Of a stretch of DNA of 64,000 nucleotides, positions 30,601 to 42,600 are shown one piece after another. A model generated the notes under the pieces. The model did not search any database and was not told the DNA's origin. It was given only the letters and a program-made list of their open reading frames with translations. The translations under genes were made by a program, and so were the position numbers. The DNA comes from Congeria kusceri (lineage: Eukaryota > Mollusca > Bivalvia > Myida > Dreissenidae): NCBI GenBank assembly GCA_027627225.1, contig CM051032.1, positions 63,872,637-63,936,636 on the forward strand. The letters are read 5' to 3'. The number at the start of each line of letters is the position of its first letter. The first letter of the stretch is position 1.

Positions 30601-33600
30601 TTTATATTATCAGAGACATGTATGTTACAAAATACAAATTAGCTTATTCCTCGGTTAATCAGTGATTATAATCTTGACAGAGTAAAAATAAATCCATATC
30701 ATGTCAATCTCAGCTGCTTTTTTAAATTTGATATTATGCATGATATACAACTTAATACACTGCAGATCCGTTATATCGCGATTCGCATGGATCGAGATCG
30801 TGATATAGCCGGAGTGCGATTTAACTTGTCGGCTCATTCATGTACATATAGATATACATATATTCACTAGCCTATGTTCACGATCTCTAATAGTAATTAA
30901 CTCACCTTTTTCATTGTTGTTAACATCCACAATGTGTTACATGTATATCCATATATAAAATATTCCACTTATATAAAAAATTATAATATTATTACTTATA
31001 ATTAATTTCAAATTGCGTAGAATAAAATGCAAAGCCAAAACGCCTATCCGAATGTTACAGTTCACATGATGTAAACACGATTTCTATTTACAATTAAACT
31101 GCACGTGTATTTCGAGTAAATCCTTTGTTCTCCTAAAAATAGCGCGAAAATGATGCTGACATGTACAACGTCACGTCATCCGCATGGAAAGCGTGGGTGT
31201 ATTGCTTGTCGTATAAAAACTTTGTAGCGCAGAGAACATTGAGATCTTTACTTTTTTATAAAAGTTTTGTAGCGCATAAAAACTAAATTGGGTATCAATA
31301 TTGCAAACGATGTGCAGTTAGCATTTCCTCTTAAACAAAAAAGAAACAGTTACGCCGTATCGATAACATTATTGTCGTTCAGATAGGTCAGTATTGATCT
31401 ATGAAATACAGTTACTGTAAACACCCTACACGTGGACGGCATGTACATCGGCTGCTAATTACAGCGACAGCAGTGAAAGGCCGTTGTCATGGGTGGCACG
31501 CGCAATTTAAGCTGACGATGTCAAACTGTTACACTTTAATGTTGAGCGGGTCGGGTTATTGTTTTTCGCACTACCAAGGTGTGAATGAAATAGTAGGCAG
31601 CAATGTAGGCACAAAAAACCGGACCAAACTGGATTTATTTTTGAACGTCGTGTAATAGTAAAATATTGAGTACATGAAAAACAACGGGATCCACGGTCAA
31701 TATGCGATATATTGGATATCGCGAAATAACGGATCGCGATATAACAAATCTGCAGTGTATGCACTATACTCTGCTGAATATAGCATCATTAGCGAAAGAA
31801 GAAGCTAAGAAGATTTAAGAAAATGTAAGTAATTAAAGAATAAAGTTACAATATTATAAAACAATACGATGTAAGTGATGCAATAACCTTTAAAAGAAGA
31901 AGCAAATATTAGGCCATCCTTAAAAAATTGTTTGTTTGCGGTAACATGACCGACTCCCGAAATTGGGCCCGACTCACAAGCTTTTATAGGTGTCCGTGAA
32001 TTTTTTTTCCTATTCGAAATATCTGTTATATATTCCTCATATTTTGTTCGTGTTATATATTCCTCATATTTTGTTCGTAATTAATTCATAACGTTTTTAT
32101 ATTAACTAAACACTGCATTCTAATAACCTTGCAATAATATTTCCAATTTGAACAAAGAATATACACTAAGCAATGTGTTTTGCTCTTGTATTTTGTGTTT
32201 AGACAATTTGTTACCGCAAACAAACAATTTTTTAAGGATTGCCTTATTTTCCAATAGACATACATGTACACTACAAAGGATTTAACAGGCAAGAACTGTC
32301 TTGACCTCTACATCATACTGATAGCATTAAAGGGACTTCTTCACAGATTTTCGTATTTTTAAAAGAATGCCATTTAATTTCTGCAAAAACTTAAGCAGTT
32401 AGACTAGCAAAAACAAATATTATATAAAGAAAATAAAAAATCAATGATTTACCGCTCGGCCATTTGGAATAACGATTATAGCAGTGAATTTTTAGCGCTA
32501 TGTAAGTAAAACACGTGTTTTCCAAAATACAGATGAAAAGAGTTACAAACGCTTAATAATTTTATTCATTTTGATTGATGAATTTTCACAAACAACAATA
32601 TATTTCCAAAACATCTCTTTGCTTGTTTATATATAATTACTGTATATTTCTTTTTGGGACCTATGACAAAATTTTTGAAAATGTCAATTTGACAATCTGT
32701 GAGCAGGTCTACTGTTACCCAGTAATAATTAGTAAGATATATAGGATCTGACATGAGTTGTCATTTCATACTATATATTGTTAAACAAGTTTAGGAATTT
32801 TGTTAGTAAGCGAGCCTTTGGCGAGCTTACTAATGAATTTCCAGGACTATTTTAATAAAATATAGTATGAAATGACGAGTGTTAGATCTTTTTTATCACA
32901 TGCTTTAAAAAAAAAGATGTTTATAAATCCTAAAAGTTGTGTACTGACGAGACGTCATTTCATGTTGACGACGTCATTTTATCAAAATAACGTCATGCGA
33001 TTGTTCAGTCAAAGAATATGCAGCCAATGAAAATGCTCGTAATGTTATCATACATGATGTAGTATACTGCAATATTCTGATTTTGACGATGATTATGATG
33101 ATGATGATGATGATGACAATGATCGTGGCCGTGACTATGACGCCGACGCAGATGCTGAAGACGAAGATGATGGTGTTTTTGATGATGATAAGGGGCGGCG
33201 AAAAAAGGTAACGAAAAATTGGTTTTTATTTTTGTTCGTACTGAAAAAAAAAACGACCTTTACACAGAATTTATATTTACAAAAAATTTCATCAAAACTG
33301 TAAAAAGAGTTTCATGTTGCAAAACATCTGTTTTACCAAGACATCAAACATTCTACTCACTTATCTTCGGTGTAACAAGGGTAAGGAAATTGCTGGGTTA
33401 CGATTCCTACGTCCTGCTTTAGCCCAGTTTGCAATTTAATCACTGCGTGATCAAGCATGTCTTGGATATATACAAAGCCGTAGAGGAAGTATTTGAGATC
33501 GGGCCAGGGGCGTCGCCGCATTCCGGGGCGGGGATACCTGAACAAGAATGGCAGGGGAGATAATACAGATGAGAATGATGATATGTATGGGTGTGAAATT

Positions 33601-36600
33601 GGGGGTCGGAAAGCGTGTTAAGAGACGCCACAGCAGCACTGGGAGGTATGGTTTTCTGTCTCACCTGTCTATGAAGAGCAACTATGTGAAATCAATAAAT
33701 ATGCATGTGCATAGCATCCAGAATTAAATTGTATTTATTTTTTTTATTTTTCTCATTATCTGAAATTACAAGACTATATTTTTGTGTTTGTTAATTTGCT
33801 TTCCAGAATGTTTCGGCCAAAAATTGTGTGTTTTATGAGATGTATGTCTTGTAAATCTATTTGAAGAGTATTGATATGGATACATGCATTTATTGATTTC
33901 ACATACACAACTACTGCCATGAAAATGAGTGAGTTTGCCATGAAAATGAGTGAGTTTGCCATGAAAATGAGTGAGTTTGCCATGAAAATGAGTGAGTTTG
34001 CCATGAAAATGAGTGAGTTTGCCATGAAAATGAGTGAGTTTGCCATGAAAATGAGTGAGTTTGCCATGAAAATGAGTGAGTTTGCCATGAAAATGAGTGA
34101 GTTTGCCATGAAAATGAGTGAGTTTGCCATGAAAATGAGTGAGTTTGCCATGAAAATGAGTGAGTTTGCCATGAAAATGAGTGAGTTTGCCATGAAAATG
34201 AGTGAGTTTGCCATGAAAATGAGTGAGTTTGCCATGAAAATGAGTGAGTTTGCCATGAAAATGAGTGAGTTTGCCATGAAAATGAGTGAGTTTGCCATGA
34301 AAATGAGTGAGTTTGCCATGAAAATGAGTGAGTTTGCCATGAAAATGAGTGAGTTTGCCATGAAAATGAGTGAGTTTGCCATGAAAATGAGTGAGTTTGC
34401 CATGAAAATGAGTGAGTTTGCCATGAAAATGAGTGAGTTTGCCATGAAAATGAGTGAGTTTGCCATGAAAATGAGTGAGTTTGCCATGAAAAACAAACGA
34501 GGAGTGGTAAAACCGAGCTTAATGCAAATGTGCAGTCTGTACAGGCTAATCCAGGATGACACTTCCGCTTTCATGGTATTTTCTGATTCAAGTAAGTCTC
34601 TTCTAAACATTAATCTACAGTAGGTGGAAAGTGTCGTCCTGAATAAGCCTGCGCGGACAGTCGTGGGAAAACCGGGTTTCATGCACGTGCGTAAAGTGCC
34701 TCAAATACAATACTGGCCTTCAGCTGATATGACATTTTGGACAAAACCTATTTTCTTTTACAAGTACCAGACACCAAACCTCAATGCAGAAACACAAACT
34801 CACTTATTGTCAAAGACTGATTAAATAAAACACTACAAAGCAGAAGAAGCGCACAGGTATATTAGTTACACATGTGCCAACACACTGCATATCTGCAGCT
34901 ACACGTCTCATTTCGACATACTTGTCTTCTATGAAACACGGGTAGGGGAATTGTTGGGCAACAATCCCGACCCCCACGTCGATGCTCGTCTGCATCTTGA
35001 TGATGGCATGCTCAACCATGTCTTGTATGTACACAAAGCCATACATGAAATACATCAACTGCCAGGGTTCGCGACTGGGCCCCGGCTTAGGATACCTGTA
35101 ACCATGGTTATTGTTTCAAAAATATTAACAAGAGTTGTTTGTAAAACTGGTACTGTATGCCCACTTTAGGTCCTGAGCAATATTTAAAATATCAAGTTTG
35201 ATGAAGATCCGATGAAACTGTTGCACTTAGATAGAAGAGAGCAGCTAAAAAGGCCAATGTTATATCATTCAAAAGGCCTAAAGGTAATTTGGTCAAGATA
35301 TTACACAAAACATTTTCATCAAGATTTGATGAAACCTGCTTAAAATTCAAAGAAAATGACTTGAATAAGATGATCTTAAGAACAGATTAAAATTTGTTTG
35401 AGATAGAAGCCATTCATTTAAGTTAAAGATCTTTTATTTTACTGTTCATCTGAATTAAAAGTAAGAAATACTATATGAAATTTTCGCATGAATTATTTTG
35501 GCATATTTTGTTGATCAAAAATTTGTAAAAAAACAATACTTTCATAATATTGTGCAGTATTAATAAATTTAACAAAAGTATTTTTGATAAATGTCTTTGG
35601 AGACAACTACCATGGCAATACTAATGGAACAATTATTAATCATACATTTTTATTACAATTTAATAAACATATATGGTTAAACATGTTTTAAAGTTAAATA
35701 CTTCAATTACTATTGTTCAGCCATATATGGACTATCAAAATTAAACACAACACCTGAAAAAGGGAATTGACGGGTATAATTTAAACCAATATATAAACAG
35801 CATGTAAAGGAATCCATCTATCTATCTACCTTTGCACAGCGAATAATTCAACCAAATAATTTTCCGCCTTACATGCATTCCAAGCACAATTATGAATTCT
35901 AAAAAAATTGAAATACTCAGTCGAAAATCAAGGTTTCCAAAGTGCTGCAAAATGGACATCATATTAATATAAACAGCACAACTATAAACAACAGTGAAAA
36001 TGTTCCATGACAGACAATTTTTATGCAGAGGGCACCAAATATAAATCACATGAATATTACCGGTATTTAATCACATAAATTAATGTACATAATTCACATT
36101 CTGTTAAAAACAAATAATTAACAAGAATCTGAACATATTTTACATGGCCAACACTATATGCCCCGCCCCTCTATCATTGATGGTGGGGCATAAAAAGATT
36201 ATTCTTCAAATGTTACCATGGCATTCAACTGTAAAATACATGTCTGCATTTATTACATACACTAATTAATGATAATTTGCCTAACATATGATACAACTTT
36301 ATATTATATAATTATTTATACCCCCCCCCCACAAAGAATGTTCTTGCGGACATTGCATATCTATTAAGTTTTATATGAAATTTGTTATAAAATTTGTGGC
36401 GCGTTGTGGGAAAACCAGTCTTAATGCATGTGCGTAAAGTGTCGTCCCGGATTAGCCTGTTCAGTCTGCACAGGCTAATCCGGTACGACACTTTCCGCCT
36501 ACAGTGAATTTATGTTTAGAAGAAACTTCCTTGAAACAGAAAATACCATACAAGCGGAAAGTGCCATCCTGGATTAGCCTGTGCGGACTGCACAGGCTAA

Positions 36601-39600
36601 TCCGGGACGACAATTTACGCACATGCATTATGTCCGGATTTCCCACGACGTGCCTCATTTATTTTTTAAATCTCAGAATACTGTCACAAGCCTGTCTTGC
36701 TTGACTAAAACAGTAAACATAACCATTCTTGCTAACTTTGCAATTTATGGGGCAAATCAACAGAATTTCTAACAAATATGGATCACAAGTATATTTTTCA
36801 AACAGCAGCAACATATTGATAGAATCATTAAGAAATAACATGTTTACAAAGATAAAAAAATTATTTGGATACATGGTTCAGCAAGATTCAAACTCACATC
36901 TTCATAATTGTGCTCTTCAATGAACATTTCCATATGCTATACAACGTTTATCAATGTCCTTATGCAATTCGCTACCTATCGTTGATATGCCCCTTTAATA
37001 CGTTATTTAATATGAACCAACCGTTAAAAACTTACTTATCCCGAGTTCTTTTGGTAGAGTCCACTTTGTCAACATCCATTCGTATCTTGTATTCAATTTT
37101 CTTTGGCATTGTGCTAGTGGTCAGATCCATTCCTACGAACTCAATGGCTGCCCAAAACAAGTCGTTCTCGATCATTTTTATTCCGTCGTCCATCATCTGC
37201 TTCTCATCTTGGTACGGAATGAACTTGTCAAAGTTGAAACACTGAAATATTGTTTGACATGCATAAACAATTTAATTAACGGTGTTGCTATCATGAGTAT
37301 GTATCAAATTAAGTAATTAAGTATCAATATCTCGAGTCTGGAGAAAGAATACTGAAATATTGGCTCATATCAAAATCATGTATATTAAAATCATGCTAAT
37401 AATGAAATTATGTCTCATAATGAAATAAAGTCACATAATAAAATAACTTCTCATATAAGGATTCTTAAATGAAGTAACCTTGATGTAGACTCTTAAATAA
37501 TGACACTGACTGAAATAGTGTTTCATGTACATACTGAAGTAATTTCTGATATTGAAATAAACGATGTCTAAAAGAGAAATATGGCAATCACACTTTACTG
37601 TATCAATAAATATTCATTTTCAGAAATTTTAAACTATGCAAAACAATTAGTTTACACTATTTTAAGCTATGGAAAACAATTAGTTTACACTATTTTAAGC
37701 TATGGAAAACAATTAGTTTACACTATTTTAAGCTATGCAAAACAATTAGTTTACACTATTTTAAGCTATGGAAAACAATTAGTTTACACTATTTTAAGCT
37801 ATGGAATACTAAGTTTTGTCAGTATGCTTCACATCTGAATAAACCGAGTAATTAAATATTCTCGAAATAGCATTAATTCGTAGTGGACCTTGTGCCTTTA
37901 AATGTGGAAACTAAAACCTTGCCTCAAAAAAGAATCGATGCATCATATTTGTGGTTTCTGAAATAACGACTCTGTGAAAAATGAAACAATGATTTATATA
38001 GGTTGAATCTGAAAATAGGTCCATCATACAAATAATCAAGGATTATATCTTACATCCATGTAGTCGCTGACGTAGCCAAATATCTCGTCTATGAATCCAA
38101 GGGCAACCCTCCAGTCATAACTGGTCATATCGGGACCGTTATCCAGAAACTGTTTCAAGAATAAGCAAGTCGACTCCGCGTTACCTCCTGTTGAATTTGT
38201 GACTCCTGCGGTCTGCATTACACGTTCAGCTAAGCTGACTAACGTTTCACACGTGTTTCCAGAATCAACAAGGCTCTGTTCCAAAACAAATTTAAATAAA
38301 AAGAGATAATTTATACATTTCAAGATACCATATTATTTAGCAGTATATGTAACTTGTAATTAAGCAGTTCTCATGTAACACAATCAATATACCGATATCT
38401 GTGCACATATTACAAACATTTAACATACTTTATTGTTAACAATTATATTATTTATTTAAAAAATACCGAAAAAAAGCATTTTGATAAAATTATAAAACAC
38501 AAGTTTTCTTTTACAAATGTATGAATATGGAAATGTTACATGCACCTCAAATACTACCTTTTTTTCTGACAAACGCAACAGTTCAGTTATGATGTGCAAA
38601 TGACCATTCATACCAGTGCGTATAAGTCTTTAACTGATTTCATCCGCTTATTCTTTAACAACATTTCAAACTCTAAATAACTTACCCGAAGGCCGTTTGT
38701 GAGATCACTGCTGTTCAGGAACGTGTAAACGATGGGGCTATAATCCTCCCAGGCGTCGGCTAGATCTCTCAGGCTTTCAAGGTCGCGGAAAAACTGCTGC
38801 GTCTGGAATCAAAGTGGTTACATTCCACTTTAGACATTCTGACCATAATTGTGTGTTTCACATGTAGATATCCAATCAATGAAAATAATATGAAGCGTGT
38901 CGTGAGAAAACCGGCCTTATTTGCATGTGCGTAAAGTGTGGTCCCCGATTAGCCTGTGGAGTCCGCACAGGCTAATCCAGGACGGCACTTTCCGCTTTTA
39001 TGGTATTTTCTGTTTCAAGGAAGTCTCTTCTAAACATAAATCCACTGTAGGCAGAAAGTGTCGTCCCGGTTTAGCCTGTGCAGTCCGCACTGGCTATTCC
39101 GGCATGACACTACGCAAATTCATTAAGCCCGGTTTTCCCACGACATGCCCCATATACTAAAATATGCATAAGGATCTGAGGACTACCAGTATGGCACCTT
39201 CTGACAACCTTTTAGTCAGCCTATCACAGACTTGACAACCTTTTAGTCAGCCTATCACAGACTTGACAACCTTTTAGTCAGCCTATCACAGACTTGACAA
39301 CCTTTTAGTAAGCCTATCACAGACTTGACAACCTTTTAGTCAGCCTATCACAGACTTGACAACCTTTTAGTCAGCCTATCACAGACTTGACAACATTTTA
39401 GTCAGCCTATCACAGACTTGACAACCTTTTAGTAAGCCTATCACAGACTTGACAACCTTTTAGTCAGCCTATCACAGACTTGACAACCTTTTAGTCAGCC
39501 TATCACAGACTTGACAACCTTTTAGTAAGCCTATCACAGACTTGACAACCTTTTAGTAAGCCTATCACAGACTTGACAACCTTTTAGTCAGCCTATCACA

Positions 39601-42600
39601 GACTTGACAACCTTTTAGTAAGCCTATCACAGACTTGCTTTCATTTTGAAGGTTAAAGTAAATTACTGTACACACTCCTCGTTTTTATTAACATGTAAAT
39701 AGACGATCGCTTATTAAAATGTATGTATCAGGCCTCCTAGCAGACCTCAGTGAAAATAAAGGTTTTTATAAAGATCCAAATTTCGCAAAATAAAGGCTTT
39801 TTAGGGAGATTTCGGTAAATTTAAAGAGCAAATAAAGGCTAATTTTGTCCATATAATTTAATCGATATCTAACAAAACGTACCTGAATTGACGAAATTAT
39901 CCTAAATTAAACATGAATATTAAACTGACATTAGACAATTTCTACTTGTTGGTAAAAAAGTCACTTTATATAAATGTTGAATTAATATGAACTTTAAATA
40001 AAACAAAATAAACTATGTACGCTATTTAACACAGCAAACAGTCAAAATCCATATGGAAAAAAAAACATACTGGGAAACATTAAGAACAACAGAGCAGGGC
40101 ATTTCACGGGTGTTGTACAAAAGCCCCTTGGTCTAATCAAAACGCTGACAGCATTGAAAGACTGTTGGCGACAAAAGAAACTAAAAGCATGTGAATTATG
40201 AGTGCATTCCTTTTTTGCTAAAAGCAAATGTTTGTTTGAATGAAGTTCAATTTCCCACCTTTAACTTTATAATTTGGCTTCTTATCAATAGTATTCAACA
40301 TCTTAATGAAAACTAATTTGTAAGTAACGACAACATATTTTGTTCGAGCTAATTATCTTATGCAAACGGAATTATATGCATGCTAGTTAACAAGTCAATC
40401 TGCATGGGCCAGAATAACTGATAAAGCGTAGTAGTTAGGCGTACCGATTGTTAGTGCTTCTTAGCCAAAGATCTATAAATAAACATGTTTATTTATAGAT
40501 CTTTGTTCGTAGCCTACTGAGTAAAAATAGATCATACGATGAAAGCTCTAGATTGTCCATAGAACAGTTCAAAATTAATAAATTGCAGTAATTTGGTGTC
40601 AAAATATTCAGAATGAGAATTGGTAACAAGAAAAAAACACTTTCGCAACGAGTAAAACATAACCGATGTAACGCATTAATTTGGTGGCCTTTTTCCAGGA
40701 CACTCCGGTAAATATTTTGGTTACATACAAGTAAATAGCAAAAGTAGGGGTGTCTTTAGTTTAAAGTTATTTTGTTATAAATTGACCTTCTTACAAACTG
40801 TAATTGTAATAAATCACATGATATATACGTTATAATACATATTACAGACATTATCTTAAATAACTGAAATGTAAGAAAACGGGTGTGAAATTTCGCTGTT
40901 TTGAAGAAGGACCCATTCTTGTTTCGATTTACTGACAGATAGCCTGCAAAGAAAAGAAGTAGTTTTCCGCGATACCTGTTCTGAAAATTCCCCTCTCAAT
41001 AGACCGTTGGCTTCCACCAACAGTTTAAAAATGCACACATGGACATAAGCCCCACTGTATATTTTTTTTTGACAGAGTGTACATAAGCCCATTGGTAGAT
41101 TTAACAGAGTGGACAAAAGCCCCTTGATGATTATGAATTAGTGGACAAAAGCCCCTTTCTGATATTGTATAGCGTGTATGCACTTCAACAGAAAATTCCA
41201 TCTAAAATATATTAATTGCAATTAACTGCTGACAAACAGACGAAAAACCTTGCAAAACGTGATAATTAACATTAAATTCATCAAGGGGCTTTGGTCCACT
41301 CTGTCATATTTACCAAGAGGCTTTTGTCCATCCTGTTAAATCTACCAAGGGGCTTATGTCCACTCTGTCAAATATACCAAGGGGCTTATACCCATATGTG
41401 CATTTTTAGACCAAGGGGCTTTTGGGCAAGGGGCTTTTGTCCTTGTGAATGTTCAACATCCGTTTAAAGTCTATACCGGTATCTTAACAAAGCATAGTCC
41501 AAATCCATCAATTCTTGCTCTTGTCATAGTACAAATCCATCCATTCTTGCTCTTGTCATAGTACAAATCCATCCATTCTTGCTCTTGTCATAGTACAAAT
41601 CCATCCATTCTTGCTCTTGTCATAGTACAAATCCATCAATTCTTGCTCTTGTCATAGTACAAATCCATCAATTCTTGCTCTTGTCATAGTACAAATCCAT
41701 CCATTCTTGCTCTTGTCATAGTACAAATCCATCCATTCTTGCTCTTGTCATAGTACAAATCCATCCATTCTTGCTCTTGTCATAGTACAAATCCATCCAT
41801 TCTTGCTCTTGTCATAGTACAAATCCATCCATTCTTGCTCTTGTCATAGTACAAATCCATCCATTCTTGCTCTTGTCATAGTACAAATCAATCAATTCTT
41901 GCTCTTGTCATAGTACAAATCCATCAATTCTTGCTCTTGTCATAGTACAAATCCATCCATTCTTGCTCTTGTCATAGTACAAATCCATAAATTCTTGCTC
42001 TTGTCATAGTACAAATCCATCCATTCTTGCTCTTGTCATAGTACAAATCCATAAATTCTTGCTCTTGTCATATGCAAATAAAATTTAAGTTGATATGCTG
42101 AATGCTCCTAAAAATGAAATTGGTCAAATGATGGCAATGAAATGAGTTATTTTTTAAAATAAAATCACTAAGATATCAGTGAAAAAGATGGATGCTGTGC
42201 AGAAATGCATACTACACAAGCATAAAGAGTTAATTCTTATTCTTACAGTGTGGAAGTTAAAGTAAAATGAAGCTACACTGTATTAACAAATTTTAGCACT
42301 AACGTAGTGTAGACGAGTGAAAAATTCTTTCATTTCATGTCGTGCCCGCATCACAAACTGGTCACTGCTACTTTCAAAGCCAAGACTGTTTTGTCTTCTG
42401 TTTTGTCTAACTTTCTTGCTCAGAAATGTATTCATTTTGCTAAATATTACTACAAACTTGTAAACTGGAGACTTACTTCTGACTAAGTAACTTACAACTG
42501 TTAAGACATTTGTAATTCAGCTGTTTGTTACTGTTTATAGTTTTGTTAGATTTTACACGACTTAGTTAAACATTAAGTCTCTTCATTATCATGTACATTT

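Noticed and set aside
33774..34682. Long open frame of 302 codons (minus), and 250 codons on the plus strand
   Set aside because: Both are produced by a 21-bp minisatellite whose unit is a multiple of three without stops. No domain or splice context supports a protein.
36461..36658. Recurrent short proteins of the form '[19 protein letters not shown]'
   Set aside because: The same peptide appears wherever the foldback MITE occurs (for example 21851, 23871, 38921, 47435). It is a repeat shadow.
36865..37245. 126-codon plus-strand frame
   Set aside because: It lies antisense to exon 13, whose minus-strand translation matches ABCA and has proper splice sites.
39199..39641. Regular 31-bp repeats resembling a CRISPR array
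   Set aside because: The units are contiguous with no spacers, in a eukaryotic intron. The same holds for the 32-bp array at 41505-42072.
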